DNA from: an uncultured Clostridia bacterium | GTDB lineage: Bacteria > Bacillota > Clostridia > Oscillospirales > Ruminococcaceae | DNA length: 64,000 nt | Assembly (NCBI GenBank): GCA_947510165.1 | Contig: CANNSB010000001.1 | Span: 248,001-312,000, forward strand | Direction of reading: 5' to 3' | Part shown: positions 1 through 9,445 of the stretch, piece after piece | Layout of the letters: each line of letters begins with the position of its first letter | Numbering within the stretch: position 1 is the first letter of the stretch | The notes under the pieces: generated by a model | What the model saw: only the letters and a program-made list of their open reading frames with translations | Databases searched by the model: none | Told to the model about the DNA's origin: nothing | Made by a program: the position numbers and the translations under genes

Positions 1-447
1 TTGAAAAAATCTTTCATCTTCGGTGGCGACAAAAGCATTTACAAGATTTTTTGGGATTTGACTTTGGTCAACCCATTTTCTATTTGATGTTGAAAATAAT
101 TTTTGAACTTCAACTGATAATCCATCAGAATTTTCTGTATATATGACAGAGCTATAGTTATTCTGTATACTACGCAGATCAATCTCTGTATCACTATCTA
201 GATATTTCATAACATATACAGTTAGTGAGGTGACTAGTATAGATCCAGATATAACAGCTATAAGAAAAATAGCAACTGATATTTTTACAATAGACAATAT
301 TATTTTTTTAATTGTTGAAAAATACTTATTGTGTGGCTTAGGGGATAATGTGTTTTTATATTTTGATTGATATATATCTTTACTATTTGATGTTAAATTT
401 TTATTGTAATTATTAATCTTTTTATACGGTGATTTATTATTTTTCAA
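1..447 (-). CDS. Class A penicillin-binding protein (transglycosylase/transpeptidase), N-terminal part, cut by window edge
   Basis: Only the first 149 codons are inside the window. The frame is open to base 1 and starts with UUG at 447, eight bases after an AGGAGG site. The product has a basic, Asn/Lys-rich cytoplasmic tail of about 46 residues, one membrane segment at about residues 47-75, and then the start of a GT51 glycosyltransferase domain. The motif IPKNLVNAFVATEDERFF (residues 131-148) contains the ED..F signature around the catalytic glutamate of peptidoglycan glycosyltransferases. By family knowledge the missing part should hold the rest of GT51 and a penicillin-binding transpeptidase domain. 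It would polymerise and crosslink peptidoglycan outside the membrane. It is divergent from the bofC-like gene. Confidence 0.85.
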   Translation of the reverse strand, partial: MKNNKSPYKKINNYNKNLTSNSKDIYQSKYKNTLSPKPHNKYFSTIKKIILSIVKISVAIFLIAVISGSILVTSLTVYVMKYLDSDTEIDLRSIQNNYSSVIYTENSDGLSVEVQKLFSTSNRKWVDQSQIPKNLVNAFVATEDERFFQ

Positions 448-528
448 AAAATAACCTCCTATGTGATTATTAGCAAACATTATATCATATATATACATAT
501 TTGTTAAGTTTTTGTTTTAAGTTGATAT

Positions 529-558
529 GAATAATAATAATTTTTTTGTTTAATACTA
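529..558 (+). promoter_or_regulatory. Candidate sigma-G/sigma-F-type promoter of the bofC-like gene
   Basis: GAATA (529-533), an 18-base spacer and AATACTA (552-558) resemble the forespore consensus GHATR-N17/18-CATACTA. They lie 31 bases before the BofC-like start codon. The match is by eye in a very A+T-rich region, so a chance hit is possible. In Bacillus subtilis bofC is a forespore gene, which fits. Confidence 0.4.
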
Positions 559-589
559 TTAATATATTAATAGTTATGAGGAAAAGAAT

Positions 590-934
590 ATGAAATTTAA
601 AAAAAATTATAATAATTATATTATAATAATATGTTTTTTATTAGCATTAACTTTTATAATTATGGGAACAATTTTTTTGTTATATACAAATACAAATAAA
701 AATATAAATTCTCAAAATATTTCTTCTGAAAAAAAATATAGTAATTACAAATATATGTTAAAAGAAAGAGATAATAAAATAATTATTATAGATATTAATA
801 ATGAAATAATAATAGAAGAAATAGATGTTTTAGTTTCTGATCTACCAGAATATGATAAAATAAGTTTATATAAAGGAGTTCCTGTTAAGACAGAAGAAGA
901 ATTGAGAAGTTTAATAGAAGATTATGATAGTTAA
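590..934 (+). CDS. BofC C-terminal-domain-like protein
   Basis: A 114-residue protein with a short basic start, one membrane segment (about residues 10-32) and an extracytoplasmic domain. The second half reads like the BofC C-terminal domain found in Clostridia: a YKYMLKERDNKIIIID strand, then LPEYDK, a GVPVK turn and a terminal EEELRSLIEDYDS helix. In Bacillus subtilis BofC is a forespore-made protein in the intermembrane space that restrains SpoIVB signalling to sigma-K. Here only the C-terminal domain and an anchor are present, so the same role is an inference. It has an AGGAAAAG ribosome-binding site. It stands alone between a divergent PBP gene and a convergent membrane protein, and a hairpin terminator begins at its stop codon. 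Confidence 0.65.
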   Translation: MKFKKNYNNYIIIICFLLALTFIIMGTIFLLYTNTNKNINSQNISSEKKYSNYKYMLKERDNKIIIIDINNEIIIEEIDVLVSDLPEYDKISLYKGVPVKTEEELRSLIEDYDS

Positions 935-967
935 AAGGACACTTATAATATAAATAAGTGTCCTTTT
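933..967. terminator. Bidirectional intrinsic terminator
   Basis: A perfect 14-bp inverted repeat (933-946 with 954-967, seven-base loop) with A-rich and T-rich ends lies between the convergent bofC-like and CNNM/CorC genes, so it can serve both strands. The left arm begins inside the bofC-like stop codon. Confidence 0.8.
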
Positions 968-971
968 AAAT

Positions 972-2225
972 TTATTTAACTTCAATAATTAAATCTATTA
1001 TTCTTTGTTCTTCAACAGTTTTTACAGTTACTTTTATATTTTTAAATTCAAAAAAATCTCCTTCATTAGGTATTTTTTCAAATTTTTCTAAAACCCAACC
1101 ACTAACAGTATTACTGGCTGTAAAAAAATCGCTAATATCTTTACATAGCGTTTCTATCATATCGTATATATTCATATCACCATTAACTTGAAATATTTTT
1201 TCGGAAATTTCTACAATATCTAATTCAACTTCATCAGCTTCATCCCATATTTCTCCAACAAGTTCTTCAAGTATGTCTTCTAATGTAACGATTCCTAAAG
1301 TTCCACCATAATGATCTGATATAACAGCCATATGAAGTTTTTGTTTTTGTAATTCTTTTAAAGCCTCTGATATTTTTTTTTGTTGAGGAAGATATATTGT
1401 TTTTTGTAAAATAGATTTTATATCTACAGTTTTTTCTTTTATATATTTTGTAAAAAAATCTCTTTCATGTAAAACTCCAATAATATTGTCTATGGTATTT
1501 TTATAAACAGGAATTCTAGAATATTTTTCTTCTATAAACAATGATAATATATTTTCAGTAGATAGATCATGATCTATAGCAATAATATCAACTCTAGGAG
1601 TGAAAATTTCTCCAACAGTAATTTCGTCAAAATCGAGAGCAGATTGAACGAGCTCTCCTTCTTGTTCTTCTAATACACCTTCTTCTTTTATTTCTTGTAT
1701 TATAAATTTTAGCTCTTGTTCTGTTACAGATGGTTGTATATCTGATTTATTTATAAATATTTTCACAAAAATATTTTTTAAACCAACAAAAATTTTTATA
1801 AATGGATATAAGACAAACATTATGACTGATAGTATAGATGATGTTGCTAATGTAAAACTTTCTGGGTGTTCTTTAGCAATGCTCTTTGGAATAATTTCTC
1901 CAAAAATTAAAACAAGAATTGTTATTATAAGGGTTGATATTGCTATTCCTGCATCTCCAAAAAAATGTGTGAAAAGAACCGTACTTATTGAAGCGGATGC
2001 AATATTGACAATATTATTTCCTATTAATATTGCAGATAGAGCATTATCATAATTTTCTATAATATTTAATGCTTTTTTCGCTTTTTTATTTCCATTTTTA
2101 AGATAATTTCTTAATCTAATTTTATTTACACTTGAAAAAGCGGTTTCTGTTGATGAAAAAAATCCTGATATTAAAATTAAAACTATAATTATAATAATAT
2201 AATTTATCGTATGACTATCTGACAA
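972..2225 (-). CDS. CNNM/CorC-type (hemolysin family) membrane protein with CBS pair
   Basis: A 417-residue protein with the three-part layout of the HlyC/CorC or CNNM family. The N-terminal DUF21 domain has about four membrane segments (residues 1-175) and carries SSTETAF and the LIGNNIVNIA helix. A cytoplasmic CBS pair follows (about 205-325, beginning with the typical FTPRVDIIAI). A small CorC_HlyC domain closes the protein (about 335-417). Related proteins export Mg2+ or other divalent ions, so ion efflux is the likely role; the old name hemolysin is not informative. The start is UUG, about 11 bases after AGGAG. The gene is monocistronic and converges on bofC. Confidence 0.85.
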   Translation of the reverse strand: MSDSHTINYIIIIIVLILISGFFSSTETAFSSVNKIRLRNYLKNGNKKAKKALNIIENYDNALSAILIGNNIVNIASASISTVLFTHFFGDAGIAISTLIITILVLIFGEIIPKSIAKEHPESFTLATSSILSVIMFVLYPFIKIFVGLKNIFVKIFINKSDIQPSVTEQELKFIIQEIKEEGVLEEQEGELVQSALDFDEITVGEIFTPRVDIIAIDHDLSTENILSLFIEEKYSRIPVYKNTIDNIIGVLHERDFFTKYIKEKTVDIKSILQKTIYLPQQKKISEALKELQKQKLHMAVISDHYGGTLGIVTLEDILEELVGEIWDEADEVELDIVEISEKIFQVNGDMNIYDMIETLCKDISDFFTASNTVSGWVLEKFEKIPNEGDFFEFKNIKVTVKTVEEQRIIDLIIEVK

Positions 2226-2384
2226 TTTTTATAACACTCCTAAAAATAAAATATTTGTATATTGATTTTATCAAATATAGAATATAAAATCAATATAATG
2301 GATTTAATATATTATATTTTTTACTATATTAATAGTAGATGTATAATCTATCTTATTAGATTTTAAAATAAAATTCGACTATTC

Positions 2385-2412
2385 TTGACAAAAAAAATAT
2401 TAAATATATAAT
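2385..2412 (+). promoter_or_regulatory. Sigma-A promoter of metK
   Basis: TTGACA (2385-2390), a 16-base spacer and TATAAT (2407-2412) are both perfect hexamers. They give a leader of roughly 95 bases before the metK start. The leader is A+T-rich and I see no SAM-riboswitch core in it. Confidence 0.65.
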
Positions 2413-2513
2413 TAAATCTAAATGTCTATTGTATATTAATTGTATATTAATATATTATATTTTATTTTATGAATTAAAAATTCTGATTTTTTGTAATATT
2501 GAGAGGGGATATT

Positions 2514-3686
2514 ATGTCTAATTTTTTATTTTCTTCTGAATCTGTAACAGAGGGGCATCCAGACAAAATTTGTGATCAAATATCAGATGCTGTTTTAGAT
2601 GCGATAATAAGTAAAGATCCCTATGCAAGAGTGGCTTGTGAAACTTGTATAACTACAGGGGTGGTTTTTCTAATGGGGGAGATAACAACTAATTGTTATG
2701 TTGATATACCTAAAATTGTTAGAAAAACTATAATAGATATAGGATATGATCGTGCAAAATATGGATTTGATGGGCATACGTGTAGTGTAATTACAAGTAT
2801 TGATGAACAATCTAGTGATATTGCTATGGGGGTGGACTCTGCTATAGAAACTAGAAAAACAGAAGATCAACAAGAAATAGGTGCTGGAGATCAGGGGATA
2901 ATGTTTGGATTTGCTTGTGATGAAACAGAAGACTATATGCCTTTACCTATATATCTTGCACATAAGCTTGCAAAAAGACTTACTGAATACAGAAAAAATT
3001 TTTCAGAAGATTATATTAGACCAGATGGAAAAACACAAGTTACAGTTGAATATCAAGACAATAAGCCAAAACGAATAGACACAATAGTAGTGTCAACTCA
3101 GCATAAAGAAGATGTTATTTTAGAATCTTTAAAACTTGATATTATAGAAAATGTGATAAAAAAAGTTGTTCCTATAAATTTATTGGATGAAAACACAAGA
3201 TATTTAGTTAATCCAACAGGAAGATTTGTTATAGGTGGACCACAGGGAGATAGTGGACTTACAGGAAGAAAAATAATAGTTGATACATACGGCGGGTATT
3301 CTAGACATGGTGGAGGTGCTTTTTCTGGAAAAGATCCTACAAAAGTTGATAGAAGCGCTTCGTATGCAGCTAGGTATATTGCTAAAAATATTGTTGCTGC
3401 AAATATAGCTAAAAAATGTGAACTTCAGTTATGTTATTCGATAGGTGTTGCCAGACCTATATCTATATTTGTAGATACTTTTGGAACTGGTATTATTTCA
3501 GATGAAAAAATATCTAAAATTATATATGAAACGTTTGAGTTGACACCTAGTTGGATTATTAAAACTTTTGATTTAAGAAAACCAATATACAAAAAATTTG
3601 CGGCTTATGGACATATGGGAAGGTCTGATATAGACTCTCCTTGGGAAAAACTTGATATGGTTGAAACTTTAAAAAAACTTGTATAA
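2514..3686 (+). CDS. metK: S-adenosylmethionine synthetase (methionine adenosyltransferase)
   Basis: This cytosolic enzyme makes S-adenosylmethionine from ATP and methionine. The 390-residue length is normal. Family motifs are all present: EGHPDK near residue 13, [12 protein letters not shown] in the middle, [13 protein letters not shown], and [17 protein letters not shown], which contributes ATP- and Mg/K-binding residues. The start is AUG at 2514 behind a GAGAGGGGAT ribosome-binding site; an upstream in-frame UUG at 2499 overlaps that site and is unlikely. A strong sigma-A promoter precedes the gene. It probably supplies SAM to the radical SAM and methyltransferase enzymes elsewhere in the window (YgiQ, QueL, TrmL). 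Confidence 0.97.
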   Translation: MSNFLFSSESVTEGHPDKICDQISDAVLDAIISKDPYARVACETCITTGVVFLMGEITTNCYVDIPKIVRKTIIDIGYDRAKYGFDGHTCSVITSIDEQSSDIAMGVDSAIETRKTEDQQEIGAGDQGIMFGFACDETEDYMPLPIYLAHKLAKRLTEYRKNFSEDYIRPDGKTQVTVEYQDNKPKRIDTIVVSTQHKEDVILESLKLDIIENVIKKVVPINLLDENTRYLVNPTGRFVIGGPQGDSGLTGRKIIVDTYGGYSRHGGGAFSGKDPTKVDRSASYAARYIAKNIVAANIAKKCELQLCYSIGVARPISIFVDTFGTGIISDEKISKIIYETFELTPSWIIKTFDLRKPIYKKFAAYGHMGRSDIDSPWEKLDMVETLKKLV

Positions 3687-3750
3687 GTAATTATTGTTAT
3701 AATTTTTTTTAAAAATAATATATATGTATTTATAACCTATTTTTTAGGCG

Positions 3751-4053
3751 GTGATTTTTATAAAATGTAGAATGAACGATCTTAAAAATAAAGAAGTTAT
3801 ACATATTGAAACAGGGGTAAAACTTGGATATGTAGATGATATTATAGTTGATATATCATGTTGCAGACTTTTATCTATTGTTATATACGGAAAATTAAAA
3901 TTTTTTGGGCTTTTTGGAAGAGAAGATGATTTTATAATTAGATGGAATGATATAGAAGTTATAGGTAAAGATACATTACTTGTTAGATGCAAGATAAGGG
4001 ATCAAAAATGTCAAAAAGGTGGAGCAAAATTTATTTCCTCATTGTTTAAATAA
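3751..4053 (+). CDS. YlmC/YmxH-type PRC-barrel sporulation protein
   Basis: A small single-domain protein of the PRC-barrel YlmC/YmxH family, common in spore formers and of uncertain molecular function. Diagnostic stretches are LKNKEVIHIETGVKLGYVDD, the FFGLFGREDDFIIRWNDIE middle strand, and a final VIGKDTLLVRC strand. The interval uses the outermost conventional start, GUG at 3751, but that codon sits inside the ribosome-binding-like AGGCGGTGA (3746-3754). AUG at 3772 is too far from that site and would trim the family's N-terminus. An AUA at 3760, five bases after the site, would give the usual length, so the true start is uncertain. The C-terminus is lysine-rich. The gene follows metK by 64 bases. 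Confidence 0.75.
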   Translation: MIFIKCRMNDLKNKEVIHIETGVKLGYVDDIIVDISCCRLLSIVIYGKLKFFGLFGREDDFIIRWNDIEVIGKDTLLVRCKIRDQKCQKGGAKFISSLFK

Positions 4054-4164
4054 ATTATAAATCATTTATCTTTGTAATTATATATATAATGTTTTTATTA
4101 ATGTCGTCGATATTTATATTAATATATTTAATTAAAATTTTAACGATTTTTAGGATGTGGTATT

Positions 4165-5691
4165 TTGAAGAAAGCATATATTATATTACTTTTAATAATA
4201 TTATTGATCAGTCTAGCTTCTTGTAAAGTAATTGGCAACAAAGAAGATAAATCAGATAGCTCATCTAATACTTCAGAAGAATATAGTTCTAATCTTCTTT
4301 ATGGACCCGATGGAAATGGAAAAGGAGAATATCCAAAATTTGATTCTATTCCCGATTTTTCTAGTATTTCTAATATTGAAGATATAATTACTGATGTAAA
4401 TAATAAATTAGAAGATTTTTTATCAGATAATTCTAATTCTGATAATTTATTAGATAATACATCAAGTGCAGTAGATCAAAATAATAATAACAATGTTGAT
4501 AGTAGTATTCCAACACCACCTGCTCCACCTCCAATTTCACCAACTCCGCCACCACCACCACAATCAAGTGAGATGAAAGCTGTTTGGATATCTTATTTAG
4601 ATTTAAACTATCTATTAAAAGGTAAGTCTAATCAGCAGTTTTCAAATAATATAAATAAAGCATTTGATAATATAAAATCTATTGGGTTAAATACAGTAAT
4701 CGTTCATGTTAGACCTTTTAGTGATGCATTGTATCAGTCATCATTTTTTCCTTGGTCTTCATATGGATCTGGAACGTTAGGCAAATCTCCTGGATTTGAC
4801 CCATTAACAATTATGGTTAATGCTGCTCATAGTAGAGGTCTAAAGATTCATGCATGGATAAATCCTATGAGAGGACCAACAGATGTAGAGATTAATAAAA
4901 TAGACTCTAATTATAGTATAAAAAAATGGCATTCCAATGGAACAACTAGAGGGGATTATATATTTAATATAAGTAATAGATGGTATTATAATCCTGGTGT
5001 TGAGGAAGTTAGAAATCTTATATCCGATGGTGCAGCTGAAATTGTTAGAAATTATAATGTTGATGGTATACATATTGACGATTATTTTTATCCGTCTGGT
5101 ATGGGTTCTCAGGATTCTGCTGCTTATCAAAGATATAAATCTTCAGGAGGAAAATTATCTAATAATAATTGGAGAATAGAAAATAATAATATTTTAGTTA
5201 AACAGATTAATACATCTATTAAATCTGTTAAAAATAATGTTATTTTCGGTGTAAGTCCTTCTGGAAATAATTCTTATAATATGAATACAATGTATGCAGA
5301 TCCTAGGGTATGGGCAGGAACAACGGGATATTTAGACCAAATTATTCCGCAAATATATTATGGATTTAATAATTCTGCAAAACCTTTTGAAAAAACAGTT
5401 AATGAATGGAATGGATATACAAAAGCTAGTGGTGTTAAACTTATTGTAGGTTTAGCTACATATAAAATTGGTATAACTGATGCTCATGCTGGTTCTGGGT
5501 CAAATGAATGGATTGAAAATAAAAATAATGGACAAAGAAATATGATGCAACGGCAGATATTGTTTTCTAGAACAGCATCAAAATATGGCGGAATAGGTTT
5601 ATATGATTATAAATCTTTATTTACACCAAATGGAGGCATTCAGGAAAATGTAAAGGATGAAGTTGATAAAATTAAAGATGTGCTTAGATAA
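4165..5691 (+). CDS. GHL10-type (DUF187/YddW-like) glycosyl-hydrolase-like lipoprotein
   Basis: A 508-residue exported lipoprotein. The signal peptide ends in the lipobox LASC with Cys20 as the anchoring residue. A Ser/Asn/Asp-rich spacer and a Pro-rich linker (about residues 115-133) follow, then a GHL10 domain (about 137-500) starting at MKAVWISYLDLNYLL. Conserved blocks include VRPFSDALYQSSFFPWS, GLKIHAWINPMR, the catalytic-looking GIHIDDYFYP and QIIPQIYYGF. The family is a TIM-barrel group thought to cleave cell-wall or other glycans; the exact substrate is unknown. It starts with UUG behind AGGATGTGG and is followed 26 bases later by a paralogue fused to an amidase, so the two probably act together on the envelope. 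Confidence 0.85.
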   Translation: MKKAYIILLLIILLISLASCKVIGNKEDKSDSSSNTSEEYSSNLLYGPDGNGKGEYPKFDSIPDFSSISNIEDIITDVNNKLEDFLSDNSNSDNLLDNTSSAVDQNNNNNVDSSIPTPPAPPPISPTPPPPPQSSEMKAVWISYLDLNYLLKGKSNQQFSNNINKAFDNIKSIGLNTVIVHVRPFSDALYQSSFFPWSSYGSGTLGKSPGFDPLTIMVNAAHSRGLKIHAWINPMRGPTDVEINKIDSNYSIKKWHSNGTTRGDYIFNISNRWYYNPGVEEVRNLISDGAAEIVRNYNVDGIHIDDYFYPSGMGSQDSAAYQRYKSSGGKLSNNNWRIENNNILVKQINTSIKSVKNNVIFGVSPSGNNSYNMNTMYADPRVWAGTTGYLDQIIPQIYYGFNNSAKPFEKTVNEWNGYTKASGVKLIVGLATYKIGITDAHAGSGSNEWIENKNNGQRNMMQRQILFSRTASKYGGIGLYDYKSLFTPNGGIQENVKDEVDKIKDVLR

Positions 5692-5717
5692 ATTATATTT
5701 TTGAAAAGGATGTTCAA

Positions 5718-8700
5718 ATGAATAAATTAAATATTATTAAACGTAATATTATTATTTTTATAGCTATATTATTATCTATTATAGCAATTTTTCTATCTGT
5801 TTTTTTAAATTATGAAATTCAGACTGTTAGCAAAGATGATTCAAATGATATAATTAGTTTAGATGGTCATCAAGAGGAGTTATCTAACACATCTTTTGAA
5901 GATGAAAATATTCCTATTAAAAGTATTAGAGATGGAGTTAAATCTTTTTATTTGAGAACTGGTATAGACTTTTTTCAAAAAGAAACTATGAAATTAGAGG
6001 AAGTTTCTATACAGATTGATGATATTATAAAAACTAGTGTAGAATATGAATTTACCGATATTATGATTGACTTGTTTTCTAAAGATAATGTTATTTATCA
6101 AAGTGAAAATTTAAAATCAAAAGAATTTGATGTTTTAAAAATACTACAAGATAAAGCTGAAAACAATGGAATAAAGATACATATTGTTTTTGATTTATAT
6201 AATGATATATATTTTTCTAATTTAGAAAATATAGATAATCAAAAGAAATCGTTATTAAATAATAATGATTTTATTAATAAAGAAATCACTCATATATTAT
6301 CTAAATATAATATTGAAAGCATAATAATTGATAATTATTATCCTGATAAAGAAAATCTTTTTTATCATGAATATATGTCCTCAGGTGGAAGTATAGGATA
6401 TGAAAATTGGATAAAAATGATTGGAAGTTATAAAATAAATGAATTTTTTAGTTATATTAGAGGGTTTAAATCGGATATTCCTATAGGAATATATTTAGAT
6501 TCTGTTTATAAAAATGATCCTACAGGAGATAGTGGGTCTAAAACATCTTCTGATTTTCAAAGTTTATTAGAAGGAAATATAGATATATTATCTGTATTAG
6601 ACGAGACTGAGTTTAATTTTGCTATAATAAAAAATTTCAATTCTATAACTGATAAAAATGCTCCTTATGAAACTGTACTAAATTGGTGGGATAATATTTT
6701 AGGAAAATTAGAAAATCCTATACCTTATTATGTTATGCACGATGGAAATAAAATTGTTTCAAATAATGAAGGTTGGAGTGGCACAGACCAACTTATTAGA
6801 CAAGTTTCTACTGCTTTAAAACTTGATGGCTATAAAGGAAGTTTTTATAAAGGCTATAATAGATTTAAAGAAAATATTGATGGTTCAACAACTGCTTTAA
6901 TAAAATTTTATTCTAATGAATATGATGAAAAACATCTTTTTAAAGATTTAGAGATAACATCACCAAAAGAAAAAAATATAAAAATATTTGAAGAGAGTAT
7001 AGTTTTTTCTGGTAAATTTGATCCAAATTTTGATGTTTATATAAATGGTGAAAAAATTATACCTACATCTGATGGAGAATTTTATATCCAATTTCCTTTG
7101 AAAATGGGTAATAATACATTTGAAATAAAGCATAAAGGTCAAATATTTAATTATATTGTAAATAGAAGTTTAAAATTATTTGAAGATGTAAATCCAAAAG
7201 GAAATATTTCAGTAGAAGGAGACTCAGAAGTAGATTTAGAAGCTATTGTACATAAAGATTCTACTGTTACTGCTAGTTTAGGAGGAAAATCTGTAAAACT
7301 TACAGAAGTTCCTTCTGATGATACTGTACCATCCGATTCTGTTTATATTAGATATTCTGGAAAAATAAAAGTTAAAACCGGTACATCAAAAAAACAAAAT
7401 ATAGGAAATATATCATTTTCAGCATCCAACCAAGGCGTTATAGAAAATAAAAATGGTGGATCTGTAACTATAGATCCAGTATATACACCACCTCCTCCAC
7501 CTCCAGGAACTGGCGGAGGAGGAGATAGTGACGGTGGAGGAGGAAATGTAGGAGGAATCCTTGATCCAAATGCACCTGGATGGACCCCAACTGGAAATCA
7601 TAAAATGATAAGAACTACAAGAAATTATGCTGATATATTTTCTTCTAAATCAACTTCATCGTATGCACCCCCAAACATATATCAGTGGCCTAAAGATACT
7701 ATTGACTACTATGTTAAGGAAAACACAATAGGCTCTACAAAATATTATATAACTAGAACTGGAAAAAGAATAAAAGCATCAGAATCTCAGTTATATACGG
7801 CTAAAGATATGGGGTATAACGCTTTAAATCATATAAATACATCTAATGATGGAACTTCTACATTTTTAAATATCAATCAGACATGGAAAGCTCCATTTAA
7901 TATTTCTTTTGAAGGAGTTGGAGAAACTACAACCGTTCCATCTTTTAATACAAAGAGCGTAATAATAACTTTTGATTATGCTACAGTTGCAGGAAATATG
8001 AATTTTGGTGGTTTTGGAGGAAGTTCATTATTTCAATCAGGTAGAATTGAAAAAACTATTTCAAATAATATTCCTCAATATAAACTTCATTTAACGCTAA
8101 AAAAATCTGGAAGTTATTTTGGTGCAACTTCAGCTTATGATGGAAACGGAAACTTAATATTACGTTTTCATAATTCAAGAACATCATTATCAGGTGCAAG
8201 AATATTTGTAGATCCAGGTCATGGAAATGGAGATATAGGAGCGTCCGGTTCTTATATATCTGGAGGAAACACAGTAATTGTTCGTGAAAATGCTCTGACA
8301 TGGAAAATGGCTAATGAGGTTGCGCAACAACTTCGTGCAAAAGGTGCAGTTGTAAAAATAATTGATACACAATCAACACAAAATTATTTAGGTGCAGCAG
8401 GACTTAGAAGAAGAGTTGATGAAGCACAGGCATTCCTACCACATGCAGCTATCTCTGTTCATTATAACTCTGCCAGTGTTACAACTGCTACAGGAGTTGA
8501 AACATATTATAATCTTCCATTTTCTATGCCCCTTGCAAAAAGCATAAATGACAGACTTGCAAATTATTATCATGGAACACTTTATAGTGATGGTAAAAAT
8601 AGAAATAGAGGACATAAATTTTCTGAATTCTATGTAACAAGGGTTAAAACACATCCATCTGTTCTTATAGAATATGGATTTATAAACAATCCAACAGAGC

Positions 8701-8783
8701 TACAAAAACTTAATCAAACTACACATATACAAGGTTTAGCAAAAGCTACAGTTCAAGGTTTACTAGATTTTTTAACTAGATAA
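5718..8783 (+). CDS. Membrane-anchored N-acetylmuramoyl-L-alanine amidase (Amidase_3) with degenerate GHL10-like domain
   Basis: A 1021-residue multidomain surface protein. It has an N-terminal membrane anchor (about residues 9-31) and a region at about 70-400 that aligns with the GHL10 domain of the preceding gene (YHEYMSSGGSIGYENW against YQRYKSSGGKLSNNNW). In this region the IDD of the paralogue is IDN, so it is probably inactive and may bind glycan instead. Beta-rich Ig-like segments (about 410-580) and a Pro/Gly linker (about 591-620) follow. A second unassigned region precedes an Amidase_3 domain (about 826-1018). The amidase shows zinc ligands and catalytic residues in DPGHGN, VREN, SVHYNS and IEYGFINN. 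It would cleave the stem peptide from muramic acid. A perfect hairpin terminator follows. Confidence 0.88.
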   Translation: MNKLNIIKRNIIIFIAILLSIIAIFLSVFLNYEIQTVSKDDSNDIISLDGHQEELSNTSFEDENIPIKSIRDGVKSFYLRTGIDFFQKETMKLEEVSIQIDDIIKTSVEYEFTDIMIDLFSKDNVIYQSENLKSKEFDVLKILQDKAENNGIKIHIVFDLYNDIYFSNLENIDNQKKSLLNNNDFINKEITHILSKYNIESIIIDNYYPDKENLFYHEYMSSGGSIGYENWIKMIGSYKINEFFSYIRGFKSDIPIGIYLDSVYKNDPTGDSGSKTSSDFQSLLEGNIDILSVLDETEFNFAIIKNFNSITDKNAPYETVLNWWDNILGKLENPIPYYVMHDGNKIVSNNEGWSGTDQLIRQVSTALKLDGYKGSFYKGYNRFKENIDGSTTALIKFYSNEYDEKHLFKDLEITSPKEKNIKIFEESIVFSGKFDPNFDVYINGEKIIPTSDGEFYIQFPLKMGNNTFEIKHKGQIFNYIVNRSLKLFEDVNPKGNISVEGDSEVDLEAIVHKDSTVTASLGGKSVKLTEVPSDDTVPSDSVYIRYSGKIKVKTGTSKKQNIGNISFSASNQGVIENKNGGSVTIDPVYTPPPPPPGTGGGGDSDGGGGNVGGILDPNAPGWTPTGNHKMIRTTRNYADIFSSKSTSSYAPPNIYQWPKDTIDYYVKENTIGSTKYYITRTGKRIKASESQLYTAKDMGYNALNHINTSNDGTSTFLNINQTWKAPFNISFEGVGETTTVPSFNTKSVIITFDYATVAGNMNFGGFGGSSLFQSGRIEKTISNNIPQYKLHLTLKKSGSYFGATSAYDGNGNLILRFHNSRTSLSGARIFVDPGHGNGDIGASGSYISGGNTVIVRENALTWKMANEVAQQLRAKGAVVKIIDTQSTQNYLGAAGLRRRVDEAQAFLPHAAISVHYNSASVTTATGVETYYNLPFSMPLAKSINDRLANYYHGTLYSDGKNRNRGHKFSEFYVTRVKTHPSVLIEYGFINNPTELQKLNQTTHIQGLAKATVQGLLDFLTR

Positions 8784-8805
8784 TATTTTAAATATAAATT
8801 GTAAT

Positions 8806-8839
8806 AAATTAAAAGTAGACAATTATCTACTTTTAATTT
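8806..8839 (+). terminator. Intrinsic terminator after the amidase gene
   Basis: A perfect 14-bp inverted repeat (8806-8819 with 8826-8839, six-base loop) ends in a T-rich arm, 22 bases after the amidase stop codon. Confidence 0.75.
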
Positions 8840-8877
8840 ATTATTTATATACAGATAAATTTTTAGGAGGTGTTTTT

Positions 8878-9444
8878 TTGATAGATTTTTTTATATTTTT
8901 AATGTTTATTATTTTTATCACAGTTTCATTTATTATGTTATTATGTTATAGAAAACATCATACTGGACATTATGATAATGAAGTTATAATAGTTTTAGGA
9001 TATACCTCTAAAAAATACAAGCCATCATTTATACTACAAAAAAGATTGGAATATGCAAAAAAAATGTTACAAAAAAACCCAACATCTGTATGTATACTTT
9101 CTGGAGGAAAGATAAATAAATATAATATATCAGAGTGTGATTTGATGTATGAATATTTAGTTTTTGACAATAAAATTCATAATCTTATATATAAAGAAAA
9201 TGTATCTACAAATACTTTTGAGAATATAAAATTTTCCAAGGAAATAATTGATAAAAAATCTTTAAATAAAAAAGTGATAATAATAACAGATATTTATCAT
9301 CAATTTAGATCACAATATTATTTTAAAAAACTAGGAATCTACTCAAGTGGGGTAGATATTATAAATGTTAGTTTTATAACTATTCTAAATTGGATTAGAG
9401 AAATATTTGCAATAATTCATTTATTTTTTATAAAACATAAATAA
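8878..9444 (+). CDS. YdcF/SanA-type DUF218 membrane protein
   Basis: A 188-residue protein with an N-terminal membrane segment (about residues 2-22) and a DUF218 domain. Recognisable family blocks are EVIIVLGYTSKKYKPS, the RLEYAKKML helix, ILSGGK, the acidic SECDLMYEYL helix, ENVSTNTFENIKFSK and IIITDIYHQFRS. DUF218 proteins (SanA, ElyC, YdcF) are linked to envelope integrity and undecaprenyl or peptidoglycan metabolism, but their chemistry is not settled. The UUG start follows a perfect AGGAGGTG. The gene converges on the Doc-like gene with only one base between the two stop codons. Confidence 0.8.
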   Translation: MIDFFIFLMFIIFITVSFIMLLCYRKHHTGHYDNEVIIVLGYTSKKYKPSFILQKRLEYAKKMLQKNPTSVCILSGGKINKYNISECDLMYEYLVFDNKIHNLIYKENVSTNTFENIKFSKEIIDKKSLNKKVIIITDIYHQFRSQYYFKKLGIYSSGVDIINVSFITILNWIREIFAIIHLFFIKHK

Positions 9445-9445
9445 T

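Noticed and set aside
2413-2513. SAM riboswitch before metK
   Set aside because: The leader lacks the paired helices and conserved core; it is short and nearly all A and T.
4509-4563. Proline-codon repeat as a possible tandem repeat array
   Set aside because: It encodes a flexible linker between lipoprotein anchor and catalytic domain; the same occurs in the next gene near 7488-7560.
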